Shown here: piece by piece, positions 45,154 to 55,344 of the stretch
How positions within the stretch are numbered: the first letter of the stretch is position 1
How the letters are laid out: each line of letters starts with the position of its first letter
Source: Thalassovita mediterranea
Lineage (GTDB): Bacteria > Pseudomonadota > Alphaproteobacteria > Caulobacterales > Hyphomonadaceae
Assembly: GCA_019448215.1 (NCBI GenBank)
Contig: CP080408.1
Span: 2,976,001-3,040,000 of the forward strand
Length of the DNA: 64,000 nt
Direction: 5' to 3'
Translations under genes and position numbers: made by a program
The notes under the pieces: model-generated
What the model saw: the letters and a program-made list of their open reading frames with translations, nothing else
What the model was told of the DNA's origin: nothing
Database searches by the model: none

Positions 45154-46760
45154 CCGACAGGCCGAAGACTGAAGATCGGTCCACCAGCGCCCGGCTCACC
45201 TTCCTGGACAAGCCGGCTGGTCTCGACGGCAAGGCCTTCAGCTTCCAGCCGCTGGCGCAGCACGTCCAGCCGCGCAGCCAGCAGGTCGGCCTGCGTCCCC
45301 GTCGCGGGCACGCGCGGCCCTCGCACGACAATCTCGACACGCCCAGTCCCCCATCGTTCAAATGCCCAGAGACTTTTGGTGAGCGCCGTCTCACCCTCTT
45401 CAGCGAGCGCCTCACCCGCTGCGATGAAGTCAATTTCCGGCAGGCGAACGACAGGCGGCACCACCTGAAGCTGCCAGTCAGCAAAGTTCTCAGCGAGGCG
45501 CGTCTCCATGGCGCGATAGGCCGCGATAGTGAAGTCATCAGACGGTTCTGCGATGAATGTCGCCCGCCGGGCCTCTGCTTCGATATCAGCCGCGAGCACC
45601 GGAAAGGCCAGGGACGAGCGGATATCGGCCTCGCGCTGCCGGGCCTCGACGGACGAGGTCGCGATCTGCTCAAGCCTCGAAATCTCCTCGCGCAGCGGCG
45701 CTGCCAGAGAGGAATCGGCCAGCCTCAATATGTCCTCGGTATTGCTCTCTTCGTCGATCAGAACCTGATTGAGGTTGACGGCGAAACCACGGCCGAAACG
45801 GCTCGAAAAGCTTTCCGACAACTGGCGCCCGGCATCCGGGTTGCGGTCCACCGTGAAGACAGTGGCCTCGACCTGAATATCGCGCCCTGCCGGGAAGGAG
45901 ATGTTCAGGTCGCCAATCCGCGTAATGTCATCGTCGAACGGCCCCAGCATGTTGGCGCGCACATGATTGGTCACCGTCGCCTCATAGGCGATGTCGCGCA
46001 GCGTGAAACCAAGCGGCACGGACAGACCTGCGAACACCACGACAATGAATAGCGTCTGCATCAGCGTATGGCGTGGGCTATGCTCAGCCCCAAAGCCATA
46101 GATGCGCGAAAGTACCGTCACCGTCAGCGCGATGGCGAGCAGGTTTGTCATGAAGAGGAAGAATGCACCCCCTGCATAGGCAAGCGAGCCGATGGCCAGG
46201 CCATAGCCACAGACAGCCAGGGGCGGCATCAGCGCCGTCGCAATGGCAACGCCGACAATCGTCTCGCCCTTGCGGTGGATCACCGCATAGCCGCCCGCAA
46301 GGCCAGAAAAGACCGCAACTAGCAGGTCAAGCAGGTTCGGCCGTGTGCGCGCGATGATCTCCCGCGTCGGCTCTGTCAGCGGCGAGAATTCGGTGATGAG
46401 GTACGCCACAGCAATCGCCGCAAACACACCGACCGTCAGCGTCACTATAGACTGGCGGAGCGCTGCGACTTCCAGGATCGACAGGGAGAAGCCCATCAGG
46501 ATGATCGGCCCCATCAGCGGTGAAACAAGCATCGCGCCGATGACGACCGCTGGCGAAGACAGCAGAAGGCCCAGCGTCGCAATGGCGCCGGAAATGATGA
46601 TCATGAAGATATAGCGGCCCGACATGCGGCCTTCGTCATGGACGTGCTCGACCACTTCCTCATGGTCGATGCGCCGGGCAAGCGACCGCAGCCAGATTCG
46701 GGCGCGGCGCGTTTCTTTTGCCGCGCGATCATTCACGCCGCCAAACATCTGCTTCGACAT
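45150..46760 (-). CDS. DUF389-family membrane protein
   Basis: A 536-residue protein. After an Arg-rich N-terminus there is a block of about six helices (about 50-270) with the DUF389 hallmark SPLMGPII, followed by a long soluble C-terminal domain (about 280-536). Similar proteins are annotated as TIGR00341 family; function is unknown. It is convergent with the SDR. Confidence 0.85.
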   Translation of the reverse strand: MSKQMFGGVNDRAAKETRRARIWLRSLARRIDHEEVVEHVHDEGRMSGRYIFMIIISGAIATLGLLLSSPAVVIGAMLVSPLMGPIILMGFSLSILEVAALRQSIVTLTVGVFAAIAVAYLITEFSPLTEPTREIIARTRPNLLDLLVAVFSGLAGGYAVIHRKGETIVGVAIATALMPPLAVCGYGLAIGSLAYAGGAFFLFMTNLLAIALTVTVLSRIYGFGAEHSPRHTLMQTLFIVVVFAGLSVPLGFTLRDIAYEATVTNHVRANMLGPFDDDITRIGDLNISFPAGRDIQVEATVFTVDRNPDAGRQLSESFSSRFGRGFAVNLNQVLIDEESNTEDILRLADSSLAAPLREEISRLEQIATSSVEARQREADIRSSLAFPVLAADIEAEARRATFIAEPSDDFTIAAYRAMETRLAENFADWQLQVVPPVVRLPEIDFIAAGEALAEEGETALTKSLWAFERWGTGRVEIVVRGPRVPATGTQADLLAARLDVLRQRLEAEGLAVETSRLVQEGEPGAGGPIFSLRPVG

Positions 46761-46883
46761 TCAGGCTCTCAACTCAAAACCGGATCGTGGATCTGACTAT
46801 AGGGCGGCCATGGGCCGGGTCACGCCAGATACGCAGACTTCAAGCGCCAGTGTTCTGCGCCGCCCCCGCTTGCGTTTGAAGAC

Positions 46884-48464
46884 CTAGCTGCGCTTGTTGA
46901 TGCTGCGGGTCTTGCCCTTGCCGCGGCCGCTCGTCTTCTTCTGGTTTTGCGGCTTGTACTTGTCACCATAAGGATTGGCGCTCTGGCGCACGAACAGCCG
47001 GATTGGCACGCCCGGCATGTCAAAGGCTTCTCGGATCCCGTTGATCAGGAAGCGCTTATACTGCTCTGGCATATGCTCGGCGCGCGATGCCATCAGCACG
47101 AAGGTCGGCGGGCGCGCCTTCATCTGGGCAATATAGCGCGGCTTGATCCGCTTGCCGTGCACGGATGGCGGCGGGTGGCGCTCAATCGTGTAGCGAAGCC
47201 AGCGATTGAGATCGCCCGTCTTCACGCGCGCAGACCAGTCCTGATAGACCTTGGCAACGGCTGGCATGAAGCGGTCGACCCGTTTGCCGGTCAGGCCCGA
47301 CAGCGTCACGACGGGCGCGCCGCGTGCGTTCGGGAGAAGGACTTTGGCCATCTCTGACAGCTCGCGCATCTTCTGCGCGTGATTGTCGACCGTATCCCAC
47401 TTCGAAATCACGAAGACGAGGCCCCGCCCCTCACGTACGGCAAGGTCGGCAATCTGCAGGTCCTGCTTCTCGAACGCTTCATTCGCATCCATGACCAGCG
47501 CGATGACGTCAGCATATTTGAGTGACCGCACCGTCTCACCGGTCGACATCCGCTCCAGCTTTTCCTGGACCTTCGACTTGCGCCGAAGCCCGGCCGTATC
47601 CACCAGTTTGACCTTGCGGCCTTCATACATCCAGTCGACCGAGATGGAATCGCGCGTAATGCCGGCTTCCGGACCCGTCAGGAGGCGCTGCTCACCCAGC
47701 ATCTGGTTGATAAGCGTCGACTTGCCCGCATTCGGACGCCCGACAATGGCGAGCCTGATTGGCTTTTTCCGAGCTTCTTCACGCGCGGCGAGCTGCGCCT
47801 CGGCTTCCGCCGCATCATCGATCCCGGCCGCTTCGAGGGCGGCGTTCAGCTCCTCTTCGGTCAGGTTCGGGTCATCGATGTCGATCTCGGCCATACGGTC
47901 GAGGATCTCATCGTCAAAGCCTTCGCCTTCCGCGGTGTCTTCTTCTGCGAACGCAGCTTCGAACGCTTCTTCGCCCAGCGCGGTACGGATAGCGCCGTAG
48001 AGCTCACCCATGCCTTCGCCATGGGCGCCTGACAGGCCCACAGGCTCACCAAAGCCCAGTCCCCAAGCCTCTGCGATACCGATATCGCCCTGACGGCCTT
48101 CTGCCTTGTTGGCAGCGATCACAATCGGCAGGTCAGCGCGGCGCAACAGGTCAGCGAACCGCTCGTCCATTGGCGTCACACCATCGCGCGCATCGATCAG
48201 GAAGAGCGCAAGCTCTGCCTCACGAATGGCGATCTCGGTCTGCTGGCGCATACGCGCTTCAAGCGAGTCGTCGGTGACGTCCTCGAAACCTGCCGTATCG
48301 ATCAGGATAAGCGGCAGGTCGGCAAGGCGGCCGGGCGCTTCCTTGCGGTCGCGCGTCACCCCCGGCTGGTCATCGACCAGCGCAAGCTGCTTGCCGGCAA
48401 GCCGGTTGAACAGCGTCGACTTACCCACATTCGGGCGTCCGACGATGGCAATCTTCAACGGCAT
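46884..48464 (-). CDS. der: Ribosome assembly GTPase Der
   Basis: A 526-residue double GTPase (EngA) needed for 50S subunit assembly. Two G domains start at GRPNVGKST (about 8-16) and GRPNAGKST (middle), with a KH-like C-terminal domain. It is longer than the E. coli form because of an acidic linker between the G domains (about 165-225). A Lys/Arg-rich tail ends the protein. Confidence 0.96.
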   Translation of the reverse strand: MPLKIAIVGRPNVGKSTLFNRLAGKQLALVDDQPGVTRDRKEAPGRLADLPLILIDTAGFEDVTDDSLEARMRQQTEIAIREAELALFLIDARDGVTPMDERFADLLRRADLPIVIAANKAEGRQGDIGIAEAWGLGFGEPVGLSGAHGEGMGELYGAIRTALGEEAFEAAFAEEDTAEGEGFDDEILDRMAEIDIDDPNLTEEELNAALEAAGIDDAAEAEAQLAAREEARKKPIRLAIVGRPNAGKSTLINQMLGEQRLLTGPEAGITRDSISVDWMYEGRKVKLVDTAGLRRKSKVQEKLERMSTGETVRSLKYADVIALVMDANEAFEKQDLQIADLAVREGRGLVFVISKWDTVDNHAQKMRELSEMAKVLLPNARGAPVVTLSGLTGKRVDRFMPAVAKVYQDWSARVKTGDLNRWLRYTIERHPPPSVHGKRIKPRYIAQMKARPPTFVLMASRAEHMPEQYKRFLINGIREAFDMPGVPIRLFVRQSANPYGDKYKPQNQKKTSGRGKGKTRSINKRS

Positions 48465-48525
48465 GCGCCGTCCTTTCGTGAAACCTGTCCCGACCGTTCA
48501 GGACAATGGCTGACCCTGCGCGATC

Positions 48526-49869
48526 CTAGCGGATTGCGATCAGCCGCGCATCGTCCGTGAGGACAAAGACCTTGTCGCCAACCGAAATCGGTTCGAGATA
48601 GACAGGATCGCTAAGCTCAAGCGACCCGATGCGCTCGCCCGTCTGCGGCGACAGCGCGATGACTGTGCCACGGGACGAGGCGACGATGACCTGATTTGAG
48701 GCGACGATCGGACCGGCATAGGTAATGCGTCCGCGTTGCTTTTCTTCACGCTCAAACTCGCGCAACTGCGTGACCCAGAACACTTGGCCGGTGCCGGCAT
48801 TGATCGCCGCAACGCGCCCATTGGTACCAGAGATAAAGATATACTGGCCGACGAGCGCCGGAGCGGAGGTAGAGCCAATCGGCTGAACCCAGACGCGGTC
48901 ACCGCTGCGCCCATCGATCGCCGCCATGACGCCCGACTGGTTCGCCGCGAAGACGAGACCTGCGCCAATGACCGGACGCGAGGCGATGTCATTGATCGAC
49001 GAAATCGGCGTGAAACGGCCCGGACGCGACAGCGCTTCGGTCCAGAGACGGCGGCCATTCGCCGCCAGGTACGCGATGATCTCACCAGAGCTGTAAGGCG
49101 CAATCACGATGTCTTCGACAGCCGCCGGGCTGGAAGAACCAAGAACGCGCGCGGTTTCGGCGATTGCCTGGTCCGACCAGAGGATGCGGCCATCCTCGAG
49201 GTCGAGCGCGAACAGCTCATTATTGTTCGAAGACACGAAGATACGGCCATCATCGACCGTTGGCGCGCCGGTCATCGGCGCTTCCATGTCACGGCGCCAG
49301 ATTTCACGGCCCGTTTCCGCATCCAGCGCAGCAACGAAACCATAGCCGCTTGCGACGATGAGGCGGCCAGCCGAATAGGCGAGACCCGAGCCAATGCCAC
49401 GCTTGTCGCGGTCATTGCCGGACTTCAGCTCGCGCTGCCAGAGACGTGAGCCATTTGACAGGCTGAACGCGCGCACAGTCTGGCGTGCATCAGCAACGAA
49501 GATCGCTGTCTCGCTGGCAACAGGCGGCGTTGTAAGCGCGCCATTGCGATCAGTTCCCCGTCCTGCGTTGACCGACCACGCAATCTTGAGGTCAGCGGCG
49601 GCAGCCACATGGCCGGCAGCTTTTGTCGGGCGCGCACCTGCCTCAGGCCAGCTGGCAAGGGCCGTCGCCGAAGGAAGCGTGATCGTCTGGGTCGCGAGCG
49701 CCGGATCAGCCTCAATGGTTTCGTCACCCAGCACCATCTCGATGCGACCTTCTTTTTCCTCAGCGGTGAGCCGCTGCTCTTCAGCGCGTATATTCCTCAC
49801 ATAGGAACACGCCGACACGCTCAGGATGAGTGTGCCAAGCATTGCGGCCCGGAAAGTCATATTCATCAT
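48526..49869 (-). CDS. bamB: Outer-membrane assembly lipoprotein BamB
   Basis: A 447-residue lipoprotein. The signal ends in the lipobox VSAC (Cys at about 21), and the rest is a beta-propeller with repeated PQQ-like blades. It belongs to the BAM complex that folds outer-membrane proteins. It overlaps the YfgM-like gene by four bases and precedes der, the same order as in E. coli (yfgM-bamB-der). Confidence 0.94.
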   Translation of the reverse strand: MMNMTFRAAMLGTLILSVSACSYVRNIRAEEQRLTAEEKEGRIEMVLGDETIEADPALATQTITLPSATALASWPEAGARPTKAAGHVAAAADLKIAWSVNAGRGTDRNGALTTPPVASETAIFVADARQTVRAFSLSNGSRLWQRELKSGNDRDKRGIGSGLAYSAGRLIVASGYGFVAALDAETGREIWRRDMEAPMTGAPTVDDGRIFVSSNNNELFALDLEDGRILWSDQAIAETARVLGSSSPAAVEDIVIAPYSSGEIIAYLAANGRRLWTEALSRPGRFTPISSINDIASRPVIGAGLVFAANQSGVMAAIDGRSGDRVWVQPIGSTSAPALVGQYIFISGTNGRVAAINAGTGQVFWVTQLREFEREEKQRGRITYAGPIVASNQVIVASSRGTVIALSPQTGERIGSLELSDPVYLEPISVGDKVFVLTDDARLIAIR

Positions 49870-50624
49870 TCTGGCTGGTCTCCGTCGCTGGAAGCGGCAT
49901 CGCCGGCTTCCGGAATATCGTCAGTCTCTACTGCCTCTGCAGGCGTGGCCTCTGGCGCTGCTTCACCCTCGGAAGCGGCAGTCGCTGGCTTCGCTGGCAG
50001 AGCCGCAAGCGCGCGAACAGCGCGCTGGGATACACCCTCAGGCACATTGGCCAGAAAGCGGAGCTCGTTGAAAACCTGGCGGGCATATTCCGTGTCGCCC
50101 TCCTGCGCGGCTTTCGACGCGATCAGCTCCAGCGCCAGTGCACCAAATTCGCTCTCTTCCTCAGGCAGCGTGCCGAGATAGGTTTCCAGCTCGGCGCGGC
50201 TTGCCGTCTGCGATTTCAGATAAGCCGCCTTCATCAGCGAAAGCTTGCCAATCGGCGTTTCAGAATTAGCCGCAAGCTCAAGCGCCGCGAGCGCTGCGTC
50301 GCGGTCGGCATTCCCTTCAAGACGGGCTTGCGCGAGGAAATTTGCTGCGAGCGGCGCAATCTCGTCGCCAGACTGTGCGAGCGTTTCAAACTCGCTTGCT
50401 GCTGTCTCATACTGCTGCTCTGCGAGCGCGCGATCTGCCTGCTCGAAGGCAGCAGACTGCGCTTCAAGGTCCTGCGAACGCTGGCTGCCCAGATACTCGT
50501 TCAGCGCCACGCCGCCGATCAGCAGACCCGCAGCGATATAGGCGAAGACGCCATACTTCTTCCAAAGGCGCGCCGCCTTGTCCTGGCGCAGGCCTTCTTC
50601 AACTTCCTCAAAGATATCAGCCAA
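49866..50624 (-). CDS. YfgM-like TPR membrane protein
   Basis: A 252-residue protein with one membrane segment (about 26-44) and a TPR-like periplasmic domain. YfgM in E. coli is an ancillary factor of the SecYEG-PpiD chaperone network. The C-terminus is Ala/Glu/Pro-rich. The start is TTG with GGAG upstream; no better start was found. It is coupled to bamB. Confidence 0.85.
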   Translation of the reverse strand: MADIFEEVEEGLRQDKAARLWKKYGVFAYIAAGLLIGGVALNEYLGSQRSQDLEAQSAAFEQADRALAEQQYETAASEFETLAQSGDEIAPLAANFLAQARLEGNADRDAALAALELAANSETPIGKLSLMKAAYLKSQTASRAELETYLGTLPEEESEFGALALELIASKAAQEGDTEYARQVFNELRFLANVPEGVSQRAVRALAALPAKPATAASEGEAAPEATPAEAVETDDIPEAGDAASSDGDQPE

Positions 50625-50713
50625 TTGGCCTACTCCACTGGATAATGGGCATCAAATCAGCGCGCACCCTAACCGGGGTGCCTGCCTGCGGCAACGCGTG
50701 ATCACTGTTTCGT

Positions 50714-51559
50714 CTAGCCTTTCGGCAGCTTCGCCTTGCCGCCGCCGGATAGCTTGTAGGTTTCGGCCTCTGCAGGAAAGCTGCGCGAGCGCACATCACG
50801 GGCATAAGCCTCGACCGATTTTGCGATCTCGGACTGCAGGTCGCCATAGCGACGCACGAATTTCGGTGTCCAGTCGAAGATGCCCAGCATGTCCTGCGTC
50901 ACCAGGATCTGCCCGTCGCAGGTGGCTGAAGCCCCAATGCCAATCGTTGGTATCGACAGCGTTTTCGTGATCTCATCGGCAAGGTCTTCAGCGACGCCTT
51001 CGATGACGATTGCAAAAGCGCCTGCCTCCTCTGCCGCGCGCGCTTCTTCCATGACACGCTCACGCTCTGCATCGTCGCGCCCCTGCGCCTTGAAGCCGCC
51101 AACGACATTGATCGCCTGCGGGCGGAGGCCAACATGGCCCATGACAGGCACGCCCCGCTCGACGAGGTGCTTGATCTGATGCGCTGCATAAGTGCCGCTT
51201 TCGATCTTCACCGCCTGGCAGCCCGTCTCCTTCATGATTCGCGATGCATTCAGGAACGCCTGATCCGCGCTCGTCTCATAGGAGCCAAACGGCATGTCGA
51301 CGACAACGAACGCCCTGTCGGAACCGCGCATGACGGCTTGGCCATGCAGGATCATCATTTCCATGGTGACGCCCACAGTTGATGTCAGGCCGTGCACCAC
51401 CATCCCCACGCTGTCGCCGACCAGTAAGAGGTCGCAATAGGGGTCCATGATTGCGGCCGTCGGCGCATCATAGGCGGTCAGGCAGACGAGTGGCTCGCCC
51501 TGTTTGGCGGACATGATATCGCGAACGGTCTTTCGTCTGACTTGGGATTGTGCGGACAC
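50714..51559 (-). CDS. panB: Ketopantoate hydroxymethyltransferase
   Basis: A 281-residue TIM-barrel enzyme that makes ketopantoate from 2-oxoisovalerate for pantothenate and CoA synthesis. The start region VRDIMSAKQGEPLVCLTAYDA and the metal-binding GDSVGM are typical. The start is GTG. No panC follows within the window. Confidence 0.95.
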   Translation of the reverse strand: MSAQSQVRRKTVRDIMSAKQGEPLVCLTAYDAPTAAIMDPYCDLLLVGDSVGMVVHGLTSTVGVTMEMMILHGQAVMRGSDRAFVVVDMPFGSYETSADQAFLNASRIMKETGCQAVKIESGTYAAHQIKHLVERGVPVMGHVGLRPQAINVVGGFKAQGRDDAERERVMEEARAAEEAGAFAIVIEGVAEDLADEITKTLSIPTIGIGASATCDGQILVTQDMLGIFDWTPKFVRRYGDLQSEIAKSVEAYARDVRSRSFPAEAETYKLSGGGKAKLPKG

Positions 51560-51669
51560 GGGCGGCGTATCTCCATCAAAAGAACTGAACGCCCGTCTCC
51601 TAACAGAGCCCGTCCCCCAGCGCCAAGCGCGAAACCGAAGGCATCACAGCGCAGCCTGGTCAGTGCACC

Positions 51670-52257
51670 TCAGCCCATGCCAGCAATCACCGGCTGCCCG
51701 AACAGGATTTCATGCAGGCCAAAGATCATCGCACCCCAGATGATAAGCCCGATCAGCACCGCCAGAACATCCCCCATCACCGACACCTTGGCATCCGGCG
51801 GCAAACCATTGTCTCCGCGCTTTTTCAGCATGATCCGGTCAAACACGGCATAGGCGAGGAAACTGCCGAAAAGCAGAATCGAATTGAGCTCTCCATTGGC
51901 GAGAAGGTGGCCGAGTGCCCAGACCTTCACAGCCACCAGCATCGGGTGTTTCAGCGTCTTCTTGATGTACCCGGCAGGCACATAGGCCGCGACCAGAATC
52001 GGCATCGCGATCAGCTGGATCAGGATGTTGAGATGAACGGTCCAGACCGGAGGCTGCCAGATAATGGCTGCCGGGCGCATCGCGCCATAGCCCCAGACGA
52101 TCAGGACAAACCCTGCAATGGAAACGAGCGTGTAGAGACCCTTGTACGGGCCCTCCCCCAGCTTCGCCTCGATCCGCTTTTCCGGCGCCCTCGTTCTCAG
52201 CGCCGAATAGATATGCGCACCAAAAAACAGCGCGATCCCCGCCAGCATATAGACCAT
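51670..52257 (-). CDS. NnrU-family membrane protein
   Basis: A 195-residue integral membrane protein of the NnrU family with about six helices. The first segment MVYMLAGIALFFGAH and the central KHPMLVAVKVWALGHLL are family-typical. NnrU is linked to nitrite and nitric oxide reduction in some species; here no denitrification gene is near, so the role is open. The ATG at 52257 is chosen over a long upstream extension. Confidence 0.85.
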   Translation of the reverse strand: MVYMLAGIALFFGAHIYSALRTRAPEKRIEAKLGEGPYKGLYTLVSIAGFVLIVWGYGAMRPAAIIWQPPVWTVHLNILIQLIAMPILVAAYVPAGYIKKTLKHPMLVAVKVWALGHLLANGELNSILLFGSFLAYAVFDRIMLKKRGDNGLPPDAKVSVMGDVLAVLIGLIIWGAMIFGLHEILFGQPVIAGMG

Positions 52258-52387
52258 GCCTGCCTCCCCTTTTCTTATGGTGGCAGAATGGCTCCAAAGC
52301 GCGGCGCCAGCAAGCAGGTTTCCGATGCGGCAATTCGCTTGACGCCAGCGCTTGCCCCCGCCCCCGGCGGGCGCCAAGAGTGACGCC

Positions 52388-53590
52388 ATGACAAAGACGG
52401 ACACTCTCGCCCTCATCGCAGGCGGCGGCATTGGCGGCCTCACCGCTGCGCTCTGCCTCGCGCGCGCCGGCTGGACGGTCGACGTCTATGAGGCCGCAGA
52501 CGCCCTCACCGAAGTTGGCGCAGGCCTCCAGCTCAGCCCGAACGCGATGAAAGTCTTCGACACGCTCGGCCTGTCAGGCGAGATCGCGGAGCGAGGCTTT
52601 GCCCCCGAAGCGCTGGAGCTACGGCTCGGCCAGTCCGGACGCCGCGTCTTCTCTGTTCCGGTGAATCAGCGGGCTGACCCGGCTTGGGGCGCACCCTATA
52701 TCCAAATCCACCGCGCCGACCTGCTCGATATTCTGGCTGAGGCGGCGCGCGCGAACAGCTCCATCAACATTCATCTCGGCGCGAAAGCGGCGGGCTACGA
52801 AACCGATGGCGCGACCGGGTGCCTTCTGCTTGAGGACGGAACGCGCGCGACGGGGCAGCTGATTCTTGGGGCCGACGGTCTCCACTCCACCTTGCGCAAA
52901 CAGATGCTGGGCGATGTCCCCGCCCGCTTCACCGGCAATCTCGCCTGGCGCTTAACTGTCCCGCTGGACAAGCTGGCGTCGCCGCCTCCACCCACTGCCT
53001 GCGTCTGGGCAGGCCCTGGCCGCCACGCTGTCACCTATCGGCTGCGCGGTGGCATGCTCGCCAATTTCGTCGGCATCGTAGAGCGCCATGACTGGCAGGG
53101 CGAAAGCTGGACCGAACAAGGCACGAAAGCCGAAGCGCTCAGCGACTTTTCAGGCTGGGACGACACGCTGACGGAACTCATCGAGGCCGCCGACAGCCAT
53201 TATCGCTGGGCGCTCTTTGACCGCCTGCCGCTCGGGACATGGTGCGACGGCTCCGTCACCCTGCTCGGCGACGCCTGCCACCCCATGCTGCCATTTCAGG
53301 CGCAAGGCGCAGCCCAGGCCATCGAAGACGCCTATGTGCTCGCCAGCAAGGTCAAAGCAGGCGGCGATATACCCGCCGCCCTGCGCAGCTATGAGGAGGC
53401 GCGCAAGCCGCGCACCTCCCGCATTCAGGCAGCCTCACGCGCCAATATGAAGACCTTCCACAAGCGCTCGCCCGCGGAACAGGCAGCGACCTATGGGCCC
53501 ATGTGGATCGCGGGCCAGCTTCTGCCCGGCGTGGTTCGTTCACGCCTCGACTGGATTTACGGCCACGACGTTACAGCGACGGGTCGATAA
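52388..53590 (+). CDS. FAD-dependent monooxygenase
   Basis: A 400-residue class A flavoprotein hydroxylase. The FAD motif GGGIGGLTAALCLARAG is near the start, and the second FAD motif GDACHPMLPFQAQGAAQAIEDA is in the C-terminal half. It resembles salicylate 3- or 6-hydroxynicotinate monooxygenase-like proteins; the substrate is unknown. Its end overlaps the convergent quinone-oxidoreductase gene by 20 bases. Confidence 0.88.
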   Translation: MTKTDTLALIAGGGIGGLTAALCLARAGWTVDVYEAADALTEVGAGLQLSPNAMKVFDTLGLSGEIAERGFAPEALELRLGQSGRRVFSVPVNQRADPAWGAPYIQIHRADLLDILAEAARANSSINIHLGAKAAGYETDGATGCLLLEDGTRATGQLILGADGLHSTLRKQMLGDVPARFTGNLAWRLTVPLDKLASPPPPTACVWAGPGRHAVTYRLRGGMLANFVGIVERHDWQGESWTEQGTKAEALSDFSGWDDTLTELIEAADSHYRWALFDRLPLGTWCDGSVTLLGDACHPMLPFQAQGAAQAIEDAYVLASKVKAGGDIPAALRSYEEARKPRTSRIQAASRANMKTFHKRSPAEQAATYGPMWIAGQLLPGVVRSRLDWIYGHDVTATGR

Positions 53591-54569
53591 TCACCCGGCC
53601 GACAACGCGGCGCTCTTCCATCTCGGCGAAGGCCTTGCGCCAGTCATCGAGGCTATAGACGCCATGCGCGTGCGGCGTGACCGACTTGTTCTCGATCAGC
53701 TTCCAGACCGCTTCCATATTCTCACGGCCCTTTTCCGGGAACTGGCGGCCATACTCACCTGCGCGCACGCCGACGACCGAGAAGCCCTTGATCAGTGGCA
53801 TGTTCACTTTGACTTCTGGAATCCGGCCGGACGCAAACCCAACCACCAGAAGCCGCCCGTCAAACGCGATACAGCGGACGCTCTCATCGAACACATCCCC
53901 GCCCACCGGGTCATAGATCACATCGGCGCCGCCATCGGTGATCTCCTTCACCGTCTCACGGAAGCCGTTCGAAGAGTTGATCACCGCATCGGGCGCATAC
54001 TTCTCCTGAATGACTTTCAGCTTCTCGTCGCTGGACGCCGCGGCAATCACTTTGGCGCCAAGATGCTTGCCAAGATCCACCGCCGCGAGGCCCACGCCGC
54101 CCGCCGCCCCATGCACCAGCAGCCACTCGCCCTTCTGGATATTGGCCCGGCGCACCAGGGACACATAAGCCGTCAAATAGGCGGACCCGACCGACGCAGC
54201 TGACGAAAAATCAAGGTGCTGAGGTATCTTCCTCACCGTCGCCGCGCTGTAGGTGTTGTACTCCGCAAACGCTCCGCCAAGGCGGCTCGTCACCACGCGG
54301 TCGCCGACCGCAAACCCGCTCACACCATCGCCCAGCGCCGCGATTTCGCCAGACACATCGCCGCCCGGAATGAATGGCAGGTCGGGCTTATGCTGATAAC
54401 CGCCCTGCGTCATTAAAAGGTCTGGAAAACCAAGGCTTCCGGCCCGTATCTTCAGAAGTATTTCGCCCTTCCCCGGCTGAGGCACGTCGATCTCCTTCAG
54501 CCGCACCCCTTGGTAATTCTCGCTGAGTTCTTCAACCTGAAGGGCTCTCATTTTCTGGGGCAGGCTCAT
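53571..54569 (-). CDS. Quinone oxidoreductase-like medium-chain dehydrogenase
   Basis: A 332-residue zinc-independent MDR enzyme of the NADPH:quinone reductase type. The cofactor motif HGAAGGVGLAAVDLGK is in the middle. Three start codons are possible; the ATG at 54569 has GAGGA at the best distance. Substrate unknown. The 3' end overlaps the monooxygenase gene on the other strand by 20 bases. Confidence 0.88.
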   Translation of the reverse strand: MSLPQKMRALQVEELSENYQGVRLKEIDVPQPGKGEILLKIRAGSLGFPDLLMTQGGYQHKPDLPFIPGGDVSGEIAALGDGVSGFAVGDRVVTSRLGGAFAEYNTYSAATVRKIPQHLDFSSAASVGSAYLTAYVSLVRRANIQKGEWLLVHGAAGGVGLAAVDLGKHLGAKVIAAASSDEKLKVIQEKYAPDAVINSSNGFRETVKEITDGGADVIYDPVGGDVFDESVRCIAFDGRLLVVGFASGRIPEVKVNMPLIKGFSVVGVRAGEYGRQFPEKGRENMEAVWKLIENKSVTPHAHGVYSLDDWRKAFAEMEERRVVGRVIIDPSL

Positions 54570-54709
54570 CATTTTCCTCACGCTTCATCGGATCTTCGAC
54601 CTATCTAGAGACCGCATGCCAGCTCGGCCATGTTGACGCGACGGCCACCGGTCAGTCCGCCGCCAATTGCGAGCTTGCCTGCAGGTCGCCAAGCCCCGGA
54701 AAACCCGGT

Positions 54710-55270
54710 ATGGGCTGGCCGATGACGCACGCCCTGCCTCTCTTGATTCACGGCCTTCTCGCCACAGGCATTGCCGTTTCAGCCTGGCTCTTCGCGCCGC
54801 CCGGCATGCTGCTCCTGACGCTTGCGATGGGGGCAGTCCTCCTTGCGCTTGCCAGTATCGACTGGCGCACCTTCATCCTGCCAGACCCGCTCAACGCGCT
54901 TCTCGCACTGCTGGGATTGCTCATGGTCTGGCAGCATGCCCGCACCGACTGGCTGCACCATCTGATCGGCGCTGCAGCCGCCTATCTCGCACTCCTCGGA
55001 ATTGAGCTCTTCTACCGCCATGTGCGCGGCATAGACGCGCTCGGCCGCGGCGACGCAAAGCTCGCCGGCGCACTCGGCCTCTGGCTCGGCTGGCAGGGCC
55101 TGCCCTTCCTCTTCCTCATCGCCGCCGGGTCGGGGCTTATCGCCGTTCTCATCCATTCAGGCCTTCTGCGCCGCAAGATCACCGGCGACACCCCCATCCC
55201 CTTCGGCCCCTGGATCGCGCTCTCCGGCTGGATCTGCTGGCTCGCACTACCCTCATTCGCGCTCGGCTGA
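54710..55270 (+). CDS. A24-family prepilin peptidase, no methyltransferase domain
   Basis: A 186-residue membrane aspartyl protease of the type IV prepilin peptidase family. The two catalytic regions are seen: ASIDWRTFILPD with the first Asp, and GRGDAKLAGALG with the second. The N-terminal methyltransferase zinc-binding domain of full PilD is missing, so it is a short CpaA-like form. No pilus genes are adjacent. A start at 54722 (MTHALPL) is possible. Confidence 0.85.
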   Translation: MGWPMTHALPLLIHGLLATGIAVSAWLFAPPGMLLLTLAMGAVLLALASIDWRTFILPDPLNALLALLGLLMVWQHARTDWLHHLIGAAAAYLALLGIELFYRHVRGIDALGRGDAKLAGALGLWLGWQGLPFLFLIAAGSGLIAVLIHSGLLRRKITGDTPIPFGPWIALSGWICWLALPSFALG

Positions 55271-55344
55271 CCCGGTCTCGGAACGCTCCCCCGCCAAAAA
55301 CTGTTTTACCTTAGAGCGCCATGCCGCTCAGAAAGGGTAAGGCC

